Shown: positions 25,682 to 35,860, counted from the stretch's first letter. The stretch: 64,000 bases of DNA from a bacterium 210820-DFI.6.37 (GCA_020558355.1 JAJCKG010000002.1:62001-126000); one strand, 5' to 3'. Notes: generated from the letters alone by a model not told the origin. Program-made: numbers and translations.

Positions 25682-27835
25682 GTGAAATCTTTTGGAATAA
25701 CAACATATTTTCATTTAATGCGTTCAATTGCAATTGCCCAGACATTGGATGAAAAACCCAATTTATATGTGGGAGTGGATTATGCAAAAATTACAAAAAA
25801 TACATTAAAAAGAATCAGCGAGACTAATGTTTTTAATGACGTTGTGGGCTTTTCAGTAGAAGTTGATACATTAAAGCCTTTCTTTGAAAAATTAAAGGCA
25901 ACGGCGAAATATAGTGATAAACAGATTGCGGAAGTCGGTAGTAGCCTTTTTGACCAATATCTGACACCATATTTTGAAAAAGTGTTTAAAAATGCTGATA
26001 AAACAGATGATTTTTACTATTTTACAGATGGTGTTTGGTGGCTGAAATATATCAATGATTGTTTTCGCAATTTAATTGTAGTAGAGGATGGATATTGTTT
26101 TTTTGAAAAGACTCTTAATGCTGATTTTTTAGTAGGAAAAAAGAAATTTTTAAAGCCATTTGTAGGCAAATGGTGGCCAGAAACAAATTATCGCAGTCCA
26201 AAGATCAAGAAAATTATTTCTAGTTGTGATTTTCTTGGACTTGATGAAAAATATAGAAACAAGTTGGAAGTAATTGATCATTATCAGCTTGTGGATAGCT
26301 TGGGGGAAAGATATAATAAGGCTATTCGTCATATTTTCCCAATTGATATAGAGCTGAAAAAGGGAGATCTTTTTTTAACACAGCCTTTATATATGTATAA
26401 TTATTGTGATAGAATAGAAAATTACCTGATTGCGAAGAAATTTGTGAAGGATTCTGGTGCAAAAATAAAAACGATAAAGCCACATCCAGGTGATAAAATT
26501 TTATATAATGCATTGAAATCTGAATCGGTTATCATTTTGGAAAAGAACTTTCCTATAGAAATTTTAAGATTTTCTCCGGGAGTGTATGATAATGCGATTA
26601 CATTTGGTTCGTCGACAGCACCGGACAGAAAGATAGCGCAAAATTACAAAAAGATAATGACAGAAGGAGAAGCAATAGAAAGGCAAATTAAAGAATATGT
26701 AGAAGAAGAAAGATTGATTGTAGATGTGTATTTGAAAATTGAAGAATTAACGGAGAAAACATATTTGTCTGTGTATAGCTATATTTTTCCTCATAAAAAT
26801 ATTAAAACTAATCTTCATATCATAACGAATAATGTGGAACAGGCGAGGACATTTTTGGGGAAAAAGCAGATCAGGACAATTGTAAGACAATATCAGCACT
26901 ACAAAAAAATATGGGATGAATCTGTACGAAAACAAGATGTTAGCTTTTTAAAAAATATTTTTGATGGAATGTATGATTATACTTTTGATTTTATTATGGC
27001 AGATTCGATAGATTGGGATATGTTTTATGTTGAAAACTGCATAGATAGAGTTCTTATCTCAAAAGAAAAACCGGATTACTTTCTGATCTTAGATAGCTTA
27101 GCATTAGGTTTTAGATATACTACAGCAATTTGCAAGGAACTAGAAAAGGGATTGCCAGGAAGCATTTCATGTTTTGAGTATTTTGTTGCGGATGGAAAGC
27201 GAAAATATTGTCATTTAGAATGGATAAAGGGGTGCATATCTTCACGACTTACAAATATCATAATTCATTCGGCATTTTTAGAAAATATAGATATTCAGAC
27301 ACAGTCGAAGTATGATTTGTACTGTTCTACAAATAGTGATACTGTTTTAGCGAGTAATAAAAGCATTGTTCGTGCAGAATTACCTCGCAAAAATAGTATG
27401 TTGAAAACGGATGATAGAGTTGACATTCTAAAAGGGCGACTAGAATATTATAAATGTAAGAGTATAGAAGATAATCTTGATGATGAGAAGAGACAGCAGT
27501 ATATTAATAAAATTGTGGTGAATTTGATTGAATTGAAAAATGAATTTATGTTGAGCGGTTTTGCGGTAGATGAATATCATAACCTGATGATGGAGAAATT
27601 AAAAGATTATGACTATGCAATAGAGACACTTGTTACCTTACAAGATGTTTTTGCTGATCAGTTCCGAAGAGAAATGAATCGCCAAGTTATGCTGAAAGCT
27701 CATTTGTATGTTTCTGAAATGAAGGACGTGGATAAGTACTTAAATGAGAAGGCTATAAAAGTGTGGGATGGTCAGGAAAATTTGGGCATAAAAAGCTATA
27801 TTCGAAGGAGAGTTAAGAAATTTCTGTCTCAATAG
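25682..27835 (+). CDS. Two-domain putative nonulosonate (sialic-acid-like) transferase, paralogue A
   Basis: A 717-residue protein. The N-terminal half (about 1-330) shows the three bacterial sialyltransferase motifs in order: (D/E)(D/E)G as VEDGY (135-137), HP as IKPHPGD (268-269) and S(S/T) as GSST (309-312). This suggests transfer of a CMP-activated nonulosonic acid. The second half (about 340-717) is not recognised; it may be a degenerate GT-A-like domain (DYFLILDS) with a basic tail. GTG is the start, supported by alignment with the paralogue at 29142 (both begin MKSF). The gene is AT-rich, unlike the housekeeping block, and pseC follows. Confidence 0.7.
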   Translation: MKSFGITTYFHLMRSIAIAQTLDEKPNLYVGVDYAKITKNTLKRISETNVFNDVVGFSVEVDTLKPFFEKLKATAKYSDKQIAEVGSSLFDQYLTPYFEKVFKNADKTDDFYYFTDGVWWLKYINDCFRNLIVVEDGYCFFEKTLNADFLVGKKKFLKPFVGKWWPETNYRSPKIKKIISSCDFLGLDEKYRNKLEVIDHYQLVDSLGERYNKAIRHIFPIDIELKKGDLFLTQPLYMYNYCDRIENYLIAKKFVKDSGAKIKTIKPHPGDKILYNALKSESVIILEKNFPIEILRFSPGVYDNAITFGSSTAPDRKIAQNYKKIMTEGEAIERQIKEYVEEERLIVDVYLKIEELTEKTYLSVYSYIFPHKNIKTNLHIITNNVEQARTFLGKKQIRTIVRQYQHYKKIWDESVRKQDVSFLKNIFDGMYDYTFDFIMADSIDWDMFYVENCIDRVLISKEKPDYFLILDSLALGFRYTTAICKELEKGLPGSISCFEYFVADGKRKYCHLEWIKGCISSRLTNIIIHSAFLENIDIQTQSKYDLYCSTNSDTVLASNKSIVRAELPRKNSMLKTDDRVDILKGRLEYYKCKSIEDNLDDEKRQQYINKIVVNLIELKNEFMLSGFAVDEYHNLMMEKLKDYDYAIETLVTLQDVFADQFRREMNRQVMLKAHLYVSEMKDVDKYLNEKAIKVWDGQENLGIKSYIRRRVKKFLSQ

Positions 27836-27948
27836 ATAGTTGTAAATCTGTAATGTGTATGAAACAGAGAAGCTGTTTTTGCAGGAGTAAGTATTAATGT
27901 AAAACTATTAGAACAATTATAACAGAAAGTGAGAAATTGGGAAAAACT

Positions 27949-29124
27949 ATGAAAAATGATAGAAGAATTCCATATGGGAAACAGACAATACTGCCTGAAG
28001 ATATTGATGCTGTAGTAAATGTCTTGAAATCGGATTTTTTAACACAGGGACCAAAATTGAAAATTTTTGAAGAGACCGTTGCAAGTTATCATGGGGCAAA
28101 ATATGCTGTTGCATTTGCGAATGGAACAGCAGCACTACATGGAGCTTATTATGCTGCCGGTGTCGTAACAGGAGATGAAATCATTACTTCACCTATAACA
28201 TTTGTGGCTTCAGCCAATGCTGCCATATATTGTGGGGGAAAGCCAGTGTTTGCGGATATTGATTTAAATACAAACTGTATATCAATTGAAGAAATTGAAA
28301 AAAAACTAACTCCTTCAACAAAAGTTATTACTCCGGTTTCTTTGGCTGGGTATCCGGTAGACTTAAAAAAAATCAAAAAAATAGCAGATGAAGCTGAGTG
28401 TTATATTATCCATGATGCTGCGCATGCGATAGGAAGTAAAAATAATGGAACTTTTGGGATGGAGTATGCGGATATGGCAATTTTGTCGTTTCACCCAGTA
28501 AAGCATATTGCAACGGGGGAAGGCGGAATGGTATTAACAAATAATGAGGAGCTGTATCGAAAACTTAGTTTGTTTAGGACACATGGAATTACAAAATCCC
28601 CGGAGCTCCTCGAAGACAATCAAGGTCCATGGTATTATGAGATGATTTCGTTGGGATTTAATTACAGAATGACCGATATTCAAGCCGCTTTGGGAATCAG
28701 CCAGTTCAAACGAATTGATAATAATTTAAGGCAAAGAAATCAAATAGCTAAAATTTATAATGAAGAGCTTTTAACCCTTGATGGGATGATCCTCCCGCCT
28801 AATGTTGGATTTGAAATTCTTGAGGATGCAAGTGCAAGAAGTATCCACTCATATCATTTGTATACATTACGATTGGAAAGTTTTTATGATAGATATAAGG
28901 TATATGCGTATTTGCATGAACATGGAATTATGGCGCAAATTCATTATATACCAGTTCATTTACAACCTTATTACCGACAACATTTTGGTTATCAAAAAGG
29001 TGACTATCCAAATGCAGAAAAGTATTATAACGGTGAAATAAGTCTCCCAATGTATCATAATATGGAGTTTGGTGATTTAGAATATATCATAGATACGATT
29101 AAACGCATGACAAAAAATTATTGA
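27949..29124 (+). CDS. pseC: PseC-type UDP-4-keto-sugar aminotransferase
   Basis: A PLP-dependent aminotransferase expected to aminate the 4-keto-6-deoxy sugar from PseB, the second step to pseudaminic acid. The 391-residue DegT/DnrJ/EryC1 fold shows YGKQTILPEDI, TNGTAAL-like FANGTAALHG, the HDAAHAIGS segment and the PLP lysine in SFHPVKHIATGEGG. C-terminal IHYIPVHLQPYYR is typical of PseC. The start is ambiguous between ATG 27949 and TTG 27937, as neither has a strong ribosome-binding site. Confidence 0.88.
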   Translation: MKNDRRIPYGKQTILPEDIDAVVNVLKSDFLTQGPKLKIFEETVASYHGAKYAVAFANGTAALHGAYYAAGVVTGDEIITSPITFVASANAAIYCGGKPVFADIDLNTNCISIEEIEKKLTPSTKVITPVSLAGYPVDLKKIKKIADEAECYIIHDAAHAIGSKNNGTFGMEYADMAILSFHPVKHIATGEGGMVLTNNEELYRKLSLFRTHGITKSPELLEDNQGPWYYEMISLGFNYRMTDIQAALGISQFKRIDNNLRQRNQIAKIYNEELLTLDGMILPPNVGFEILEDASARSIHSYHLYTLRLESFYDRYKVYAYLHEHGIMAQIHYIPVHLQPYYRQHFGYQKGDYPNAEKYYNGEISLPMYHNMEFGDLEYIIDTIKRMTKNY

Positions 29125-29141
29125 TCTATAGAGGAGGCAAT

Positions 29142-31364
29142 ATGAAAAGCTTTGTCGTAATGACATATTATCAATTAATGCATGCAGTTGCATTTACTTT
29201 GGAATTGGGGAAAAAGACGAACCTTTATTTTGCGCCCACTTATTTGAACATTGAAGAAGACTTTCTAGATAAAATTCGACAAACTGGGGTGTTTAACGAA
29301 GTAATAGGGTTATATCAGGACAGTTTTATAGTTCCCTATATAGAAGAGTTAAAGGCTATTAAAGAAGAAGGTTCGGAAGCGGTTGATGAAATTGGAACTG
29401 GCATTTTTGAAAAATATTTAGAGCCACATTATGCAAGTCTTTTTCAACATGCGGATTTTAATGATGACATATATGTCTATAATGATTTTCAATGGCACTA
29501 CTATTATATTGTAAAGCATTTTAAAAGTATTATAGGTGTTGAAGATGGTTACCAATCTATAAAGCAACAGCTAAAAATACATAGATTTAAGGGAAATTAC
29601 AAATTGGTAGAGCCATTTCTTGAAAAATATTATCCAGTGCCGTTGTATCGGCACGAAAAGGTCAAAAAAATTATTACTAGCTGCGACTTTCCTGATATAG
29701 ATCAGTATTATAGAGATAGATTTCAAATTATTGATTTTAAGCAGTTGGTGCGAAACAACAAGTCGGATTTTCTAGAGGCGATGCTATCTGTATTTTCTCT
29801 TGAAGAATTGCAGATTGAAGATAATAGTGTATTAATTTTGGGAACTCCCATTGCAAGAGCAAAGTACTGCAATGCGATTCAGGGATATTTATTTTACCAG
29901 AAAATTATTAGAGATGAATTAAACAAGAATGAGGAGACACATATATATATAAAGCCACATCCTGCAGATACACTAGACTATTGCTTATTTGAGTCAGAGC
30001 GGGTAACTGTACTAGATAAAAAATTCCCAATTGAATTATTAGAATATAGAGGGGATTTATTTGAGAAAGCAATTTCGTTAGGATCGACAGCGATTATGGA
30101 TACAGTGTGTAAACAAAATGTTTTGTTATACCAAGGAACAGGAGCCATTACAGATATAAAAAAATATATAAAAACTGTTATAGGAAATGATAAACTGGTT
30201 TTTAATGTTTATATAAAAGTTGAGAGTATTACAGAAGAAACTTACATTAATATAATTAGTTATTTAAAAGCGTATCAAAATATCGATTTGAATATTAATA
30301 TTCTTGTGAGAAAGGAATTAAAGGAAAAATTTGCAGAATTTTGTCAGATAACGCTTGTAAAAAAAGAAATCGCCTTGTACAAAGCGAGATATAAACATAG
30401 TAATTATAGAGCGTATTTTCAAGGACAAATTAAGCAATTAAAACAGTTAGAAAAGGGGATTCCAAAAGGAGTTTCTTATAAGGTACGTGTAGTGGAAAGT
30501 TTTGACGAAGAAATAGTATACCAAACAGTGATTAGCAAGGACAATTTTGATTATATGTTAGTTACGAATTCCAATAATTTGGGAAGTGCTATACTTGCAA
30601 AATGTGTGAAAGCGTTAAAAGATGATACAGTATTAGGGTATACATTTCTAAATTATACACACATGGATAAATCTATTAAACAAAAAACATTTTTAGGAAA
30701 TGGGGCAGTGGGCTGTTGCTATACAAACACTTATGAAAACCGGATTTTACATAAAAAAATATTTGCTGAGATTCCAGAAACATGTGGACAATGCTGTCGA
30801 TTAGATTTAGCGATGAGTTTAAATCATGAAAGAATTAAACGTCGGGCTAGCATGACGATGTATCTGAGTAGTATTGGATACCGTATCATCACAGATGGAA
30901 GGTCATACTATCTCGACAATGTGGAACAGTTGATTGCAGAGCAAAACAAATATTCTTTTTCGAATGAGACTCTTTCCAGTTTTATTGCACTTCAGGTCAA
31001 GGAGTATTATAATTGGATTAACCTTCATACACCAAAGCTTGTAACTAAATTGTTGTGGGATTTTGTGGAGTCAATTAATACCACTGCAGTGATGAAACAA
31101 ATGATACTGCAGCAATGCATGGAATGTTTTATGTGGGAGAAACAAGTACGACAGACAAAAAGACTCTGCCAAGATGAAGAGGTTTATGACTATTCTAGAA
31201 AAATAATTGATGAACTTTTACAATCTGGTTTAATTGGTTGGTTGACAGAATGGTCAAATTATAGAAAAAAAACAAAAAAAAGGATTGATAATTTGAAAAA
31301 GAGGGTAAAAGGAAAATTAAAACGGTGCAGAAAAAAGTATAAATTATTGATAAAGCACAATTAG
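29142..31364 (+). CDS. Two-domain putative nonulosonate transferase, paralogue B
   Basis: A 740-residue paralogue of the protein at 25682. Motifs are VEDGY (134-136), KPHPAD (HP at 273-274) and LGSTAI (315-316), with further conserved stretches KKIITSCDF and EIGTGIFEKYL matching KKIISSCDF and EVGSSLFDQYL in the sister. The second half (about 345-740) aligns with the sister's at NFDYMLVTNS, ends in a highly basic tail and contains a Cys-rich patch (CGQCC). ATG 29142 follows GAGGAGG, so upstream in-frame codons are excluded. The two copies flank pseC, so both may act on the pathway product, perhaps on different acceptors. Confidence 0.7.
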   Translation: MKSFVVMTYYQLMHAVAFTLELGKKTNLYFAPTYLNIEEDFLDKIRQTGVFNEVIGLYQDSFIVPYIEELKAIKEEGSEAVDEIGTGIFEKYLEPHYASLFQHADFNDDIYVYNDFQWHYYYIVKHFKSIIGVEDGYQSIKQQLKIHRFKGNYKLVEPFLEKYYPVPLYRHEKVKKIITSCDFPDIDQYYRDRFQIIDFKQLVRNNKSDFLEAMLSVFSLEELQIEDNSVLILGTPIARAKYCNAIQGYLFYQKIIRDELNKNEETHIYIKPHPADTLDYCLFESERVTVLDKKFPIELLEYRGDLFEKAISLGSTAIMDTVCKQNVLLYQGTGAITDIKKYIKTVIGNDKLVFNVYIKVESITEETYINIISYLKAYQNIDLNINILVRKELKEKFAEFCQITLVKKEIALYKARYKHSNYRAYFQGQIKQLKQLEKGIPKGVSYKVRVVESFDEEIVYQTVISKDNFDYMLVTNSNNLGSAILAKCVKALKDDTVLGYTFLNYTHMDKSIKQKTFLGNGAVGCCYTNTYENRILHKKIFAEIPETCGQCCRLDLAMSLNHERIKRRASMTMYLSSIGYRIITDGRSYYLDNVEQLIAEQNKYSFSNETLSSFIALQVKEYYNWINLHTPKLVTKLLWDFVESINTTAVMKQMILQQCMECFMWEKQVRQTKRLCQDEEVYDYSRKIIDELLQSGLIGWLTEWSNYRKKTKKRIDNLKKRVKGKLKRCRKKYKLLIKHN

Positions 31365-31377
31365 AAAGGATGAAAAG

Positions 31378-32388
31378 ATGTTTAGCGATAAGATAATTTT
31401 GATTACTGGTGGAACAGGATCGTTTGGAAAACAATTTACTGGAGAACTTTTGGATAAGTATGACTTTAAAAAAATTATTATTTTTTCTCGTGATGAATTC
31501 AAACAGGATTTAATGAAAAAAGATTTTACCATAAAATATGGTGTTGAAAAAATGAAAAAAATAAGATTTTTCATTGGAGATATTCGAGATAAAGACCGAC
31601 TGAAAAGAGCTTTTAAGGATGTAGATATTATTATACATGCAGCAGCAATGAAGCAAGTCCCTGCTTGTGAGTATAACCCGACGGAAGCCATTAAGACGAA
31701 TATTTTAGGCGCAACCAATATTATTGATGCGGCATTGGACTGTGGTGTCGAAAAGGTTGTAGCTTTATCAACGGATAAGGCAGTGAATCCGATCAATTTA
31801 TATGGAGGCACAAAACTGGTCTCAGATAAACTTTTTATTTCAGCAAATGCTTACTCTGGTAGCCATGGGACAATTTTTTCAGTGGTTCGATATGGAAACG
31901 TATCTGGAAGCAGAGGCTCGGTAATCCCATTTTTTAAAGATTTGATTGACAAAGGAGAAAAGGAGTTACCAATTACGGATGAAAGGATGACACGTTTTTG
32001 GATGACACTGGATAAAGCTGTCCGTTTAGTTTTGATGGCTGTGGAAAAAATGAGTGGGGGAGAGACTTTTGTATATAAAAATCCATCATATAAGGTGACT
32101 GATATTGCGAAGGCAATGGCGCCTAATCTGAAAATAAAAATTATTGGTATTAGAGAAGGAGAAAAAATACATGAAGTGATGATTACAAAGGATGATTCTC
32201 GATACACATATGACTATGGAGATTATTATGTAATTTATCCAAATTTTGAATGGTTTGATTTTAATAAGTCTTTTGAAGTAGGCGGCGTAAAGATTGAAGA
32301 GGGATTCCAGTATCACTCTGGTGAAAATGCAGAATGGCTGGATGTGGAGCAGATTAGAAGTCTTATTAAAGAATATAATTTGGCTTAG
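31378..32388 (+). CDS. pseB: PseB-type UDP-GlcNAc 4,6-dehydratase (inverting)
   Basis: Starts pseudaminic acid synthesis by converting UDP-GlcNAc to the 4-keto-6-deoxy-L-altrose-type (5-inverted) intermediate. The 336-residue short-chain dehydrogenase has the NAD(P) loop TGGTGSFGK at the N-terminus, HAAAMKQVP, and the catalytic STDKAVNPINLYGGTKL with Asp, Lys and Tyr. The C-terminal IREGEKIHEVMI is typical of this family. It lies 13 bp after paralogue B. Confidence 0.9.
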   Translation: MFSDKIILITGGTGSFGKQFTGELLDKYDFKKIIIFSRDEFKQDLMKKDFTIKYGVEKMKKIRFFIGDIRDKDRLKRAFKDVDIIIHAAAMKQVPACEYNPTEAIKTNILGATNIIDAALDCGVEKVVALSTDKAVNPINLYGGTKLVSDKLFISANAYSGSHGTIFSVVRYGNVSGSRGSVIPFFKDLIDKGEKELPITDERMTRFWMTLDKAVRLVLMAVEKMSGGETFVYKNPSYKVTDIAKAMAPNLKIKIIGIREGEKIHEVMITKDDSRYTYDYGDYYVIYPNFEWFDFNKSFEVGGVKIEEGFQYHSGENAEWLDVEQIRSLIKEYNLA

Positions 32389-32398
32389 AGGATGAAAA

Positions 32399-33256
32399 AT
32401 GGAATTAAAAAAATTAGGTTGTATTATTCAAGCGAGAACAACATCAACAAGATTACCACAAAAGGTTTTAAAGACTTTGGACTTTGAAACCAATACGTGC
32501 ATTTTGGAAAATGTTATTCACCGTGTAAGCAGAGTATCAGAAATTAATGAAATTATTGTTGCGACGACAACAAACCCTAGTGATGATAAAATTCAAAAGC
32601 TGGTAGAGAAAAAAGGAGTTTTATGTTATAGGGGTAGTGAGTTGGATGTATTAGAACGATATTATGAAGCGGCTAGGTTATGCCATCTTGATACGGTAAT
32701 TAGAATTACAAGTGACTGTCCGTTTATTGATGCGGATGTAATTTCAGATCTGATTCATCAGTATAAAGAAAGCAACTGTGACTATATTAGTAATGGACAA
32801 AATCGTACATATCCTCATGGCTTGGATTGTGAAATTTTTTCGTTTAAAGCATTGGAACAGGCATATTATGAAGGTAAAGATTCTTTTTATAGAGAGCATG
32901 TAACAACATTTCTGTATTCAAATCCAGAAAGATTTCGATTGGGTAGCCTGGAATTGAAAAACGAAAATTATAGTAATATTAGAATTACTGTAGATACACA
33001 GGAAGACTATATTTTAGCTTGCTTGATACAAGATTATTTACGGTATAAAGGAGATTTTTCTTATCAAGATATTGTTAAGTTGTATAAAGACAAACCCTTT
33101 TTAAAATTTATTAATGAAGGAAGTCTTCAGAAACAAAAGTTTTTATCAGAAAAAGATGAGTTGAGCAGTGCAAAAAAATTGTTATTGCTACAGGAAATGA
33201 AGCGTGCAGCGGAAATAATAGACCATAGAATCTGTGAATTGGGAGAAAAGACATGA
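32399..33256 (+). CDS. pseF: PseF/SpsF-type CMP-nonulosonate cytidylyltransferase
   Basis: Predicted to activate the nonulosonic acid as its CMP sugar. The 285-residue nucleotidyltransferase has IIQARTTSTRLPQKVL, the VIRITSDCPFIDADVI motif and ITVDTQEDY, as in SpsF-like proteins. It belongs to the SpsF branch rather than classical NeuA, so assignment rests on the surrounding pse genes. Its stop overlaps the pseG start by 4 bp (ATGA). Confidence 0.8.
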   Translation: MELKKLGCIIQARTTSTRLPQKVLKTLDFETNTCILENVIHRVSRVSEINEIIVATTTNPSDDKIQKLVEKKGVLCYRGSELDVLERYYEAARLCHLDTVIRITSDCPFIDADVISDLIHQYKESNCDYISNGQNRTYPHGLDCEIFSFKALEQAYYEGKDSFYREHVTTFLYSNPERFRLGSLELKNENYSNIRITVDTQEDYILACLIQDYLRYKGDFSYQDIVKLYKDKPFLKFINEGSLQKQKFLSEKDELSSAKKLLLLQEMKRAAEIIDHRICELGEKT

Positions 33257-34212
33257 AATTAGTTATCTTTACAGAAGCTGGGCAACAAAAGGGCATGGGA
33301 CATTATGTTAGAATGTCTTCTGTATGTGAAGCGTGCAGTAAGATTGGTTATAAAGTATTAATGTATATTGATGCTGATGGAAAAATTGATAAGCTGCTTT
33401 TGCAAAAAGAAGCTAGGCTTTATCAATGGACAAATAGAACAGCTGCATTAAAGTTGCTTAGCAAAGATACTGTTTTAATTGTAGATTCATATCATGTGTC
33501 CCTTGATTTTTTAAAACAGTGTAAGCAATTAGTGAATACATTGTTAGTGGTTGATGATAATTATCGGTTACCATACCAGAATATGAATATTTTAAATCCT
33601 AATTATTTTGGAGATTCTCTGCCCTATCAGAACAATATGGGAAATAGTTATTATATAGGGAAGAATTATACCTTATTGCGAAGTGAGTTTTATTCAGCAA
33701 AGCGAACCAAGTGTTGTCAGACGGTAAAGGATGTGCTGATTACTTTTGGAGGGACAGATGTATTAAAGATGACAAGAAAAGTCACTCGGTATATGAAGAC
33801 AAAACATCGTGATATTGCGTTACATATTGTTGCTACTTCGGCATATACGGATATTGAAGAAATCTTTTCACTTTTAGATACAAATGATGAGTTTTTAATT
33901 GATGTACCTGCAATAAAAATGTGTGACCTAATGGGTAGGGTGGATTTTGCAATTGCTTCAGCTGGAGGAACGAGTAACGAATTAGTTAAAATGCAGTGCC
34001 CTTCTGCATTGATGGTTGTTGCGGACAATCAGATTCTGAGCGCAGAGTATTTAGAGGCGCAAGGTTTGGTAAGATTATTTGACCAAGAGAATTTGGATAA
34101 GATTGACGATATGTTTTTGTTTGATGTTAGAAATTTAATGAAGAAACATTTGGAAATGCAACAGTCAAATATGTCTGCAGTTGATATGATTATTAATTTA
34201 TTGAGAGGATAG
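33253..34212 (+). CDS. pseG: PseG-type UDP-sugar hydrolase
   Basis: Predicted to remove UDP from the 2,4-diacetamido-trideoxy sugar before condensation. The 319-residue GT-B-like protein begins FTEAGQQKGMGHYVRM, matching the G-GH-R start of PseG, and has LITFGGTD and AIASAGGTSNE late in the chain. It is translationally coupled to pseF and 3 bp before pseI. Confidence 0.86.
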   Translation: MKLVIFTEAGQQKGMGHYVRMSSVCEACSKIGYKVLMYIDADGKIDKLLLQKEARLYQWTNRTAALKLLSKDTVLIVDSYHVSLDFLKQCKQLVNTLLVVDDNYRLPYQNMNILNPNYFGDSLPYQNNMGNSYYIGKNYTLLRSEFYSAKRTKCCQTVKDVLITFGGTDVLKMTRKVTRYMKTKHRDIALHIVATSAYTDIEEIFSLLDTNDEFLIDVPAIKMCDLMGRVDFAIASAGGTSNELVKMQCPSALMVVADNQILSAEYLEAQGLVRLFDQENLDKIDDMFLFDVRNLMKKHLEMQQSNMSAVDMIINLLRG

Positions 34213-34215
34213 TTT

Positions 34216-35259
34216 ATGAAAAAAGTTCCCTATATAGTGGCAGAAATCTCTGCAAACCATGGACACGATATTGGAATTATAAAGCAAACAATATTAAAGG
34301 CAGCAATGATTGGCTGTGATGCTGTAAAAATACAGACCTATACGCCAGATACAATTACTTTGGATTGTGACAATAAATATTTTCAAATTAATACTGGAAC
34401 ACTATGGGATGGGACAACATTATATAAATTATACCAAGAAGCATACACCCCATGGGAATGGCACGAGGAACTTTTTGCATATGCAAAATCAATTGGCATA
34501 ACATTATTTTCAACACCATTTGACAGAAGTGCGGTAGATCTGCTAGAAAAATGCGGTAATCCGATCTACAAGATAGCATCATTTGAGATAACGGATATTC
34601 CATTGATATATTATGCGGCAAGCAAACATAAGCCTATGGTTATCTCGACGGGAATTGCGACAAAGGATGAAATAAAAGAGGCTGTACAGGCTTGTCATGA
34701 GGCTGGAAACTACGAAATATATTTATTAAAATGCACTTCGGAATATCCTGCCAGAATAAAAGATGCAAATTTAAAAACTATGGTAGATATGGCAAATAAA
34801 TTCCATGTAAAAATAGGATTATCAGACCATACACAGGGACACACTGTAGCGGTAGCCGCAGCGGCTTTAGGCGCAGAGCTGATTGAAAAACATTTTATAC
34901 TGGATAAAAAGATTGGAGGGCCCGATGCCAGTTTTTCAATGGAGCCAGAGGAGTTTAAGATAATGATAGAAGCAGTGCGCGCAACCGTTCAGGCTGTTGG
35001 AAAAATTGATTATAGCTTGACCGAAAGTAAAAAAAACAGTCGAAAGTATGCAAGATCATTGTTTGTAGTAGAGGATGTAAGAGAAGGAGATTTAGTTACT
35101 GAACAGAATGTGAGAAGCATTCGCCCATCTGATGGACTGGAACCAAAATATTACCAAGACATATTAGGTAAAACTTTCAAGCGGGACATTAAAAGGGGGA
35201 CACCATTAGATATTTTAATGATAAATGATAGAGCGTCAACAAGTAGAGAAGGAGAATAA
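34216..35259 (+). CDS. pseI: PseI-type nonulosonate synthase (NeuB family)
   Basis: Condenses the 6-deoxy-diacetamido hexose with phosphoenolpyruvate to a nine-carbon nonulosonic acid. The 347-residue protein has an NeuB TIM barrel (VAEISANHGHD at the start, KIQTYTPD, FSTPFD, KIASFEI, LKCTSEYPA, GLSDHT, EKHFILDK) and a C-terminal SAF/antifreeze-like domain (about 285-347). Length and sequence style fit PseI better than sialate synthase. Confidence 0.9.
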   Translation: MKKVPYIVAEISANHGHDIGIIKQTILKAAMIGCDAVKIQTYTPDTITLDCDNKYFQINTGTLWDGTTLYKLYQEAYTPWEWHEELFAYAKSIGITLFSTPFDRSAVDLLEKCGNPIYKIASFEITDIPLIYYAASKHKPMVISTGIATKDEIKEAVQACHEAGNYEIYLLKCTSEYPARIKDANLKTMVDMANKFHVKIGLSDHTQGHTVAVAAAALGAELIEKHFILDKKIGGPDASFSMEPEEFKIMIEAVRATVQAVGKIDYSLTESKKNSRKYARSLFVVEDVREGDLVTEQNVRSIRPSDGLEPKYYQDILGKTFKRDIKRGTPLDILMINDRASTSREGE

Positions 35260-35261
35260 AA

Positions 35262-35810
35262 ATGCAGGTGAACTTGCGGAAAATGTTGAGTAGCGATTTG
35301 GAAGATGTGATGCGGTGGCGGATGAAACCATCGGTAACAAAATATATGAATACGGATCCGGTATTAACGATAGAAGGACAGAAAAAATGGTTTCAGAAAA
35401 TAGAATCAAATGAAACTTGTAAGTATTGGATTATAGATGTTGATGGAAAAGGCATCGGAGTTTTAGGAATTGTCGATATTGATAATAAAAATAGAAGATG
35501 CAGTTGGATCTGGTATATAGGTGAAGAGGATTACAGGGGGAAAGGAATTGCAAAAAGAATACAATTAAATTTGTATGATTATGTTTTTGATATATTGAAG
35601 CTTAACCGTTTATATAGTCACATTCTTAGTTTTAATGAACATGAAATTAGCAATGTACATCTTAAATGTGGATATGAAGTCGAAGGGAAAATGAAGGAAC
35701 ATGTTTACAAAAATGGAGAGTATTTGGATGTGGTTATCATGGGCATTACGGCAAATCAGTGGAGAAAGATAAAGCCACAATACAAATATGATAAGGTTTC
35801 TTTTGAATGA
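35262..35810 (+). CDS. pseH: PseH-type GNAT acetyltransferase
   Basis: Predicted to acetylate the 4-amino group of the PseC product using acetyl-CoA. The 182-residue GNAT protein has the acetyl-CoA loop EEDYRGKGIAKR and the late VHLKCGYEVEGKMKEHVYKNGEYLDV typical of PseH. It closes the pse operon; B, C, F, G, H and I are all present. Without the neighbours it would be only a RimJ/RimL-like acetyltransferase. Confidence 0.8.
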   Translation: MQVNLRKMLSSDLEDVMRWRMKPSVTKYMNTDPVLTIEGQKKWFQKIESNETCKYWIIDVDGKGIGVLGIVDIDNKNRRCSWIWYIGEEDYRGKGIAKRIQLNLYDYVFDILKLNRLYSHILSFNEHEISNVHLKCGYEVEGKMKEHVYKNGEYLDVVIMGITANQWRKIKPQYKYDKVSFE

Positions 35811-35860
35811 TAAACGGGAGGTAGGGCTAAGAGAAAAATAGAACCTAATTATTTATTCTA

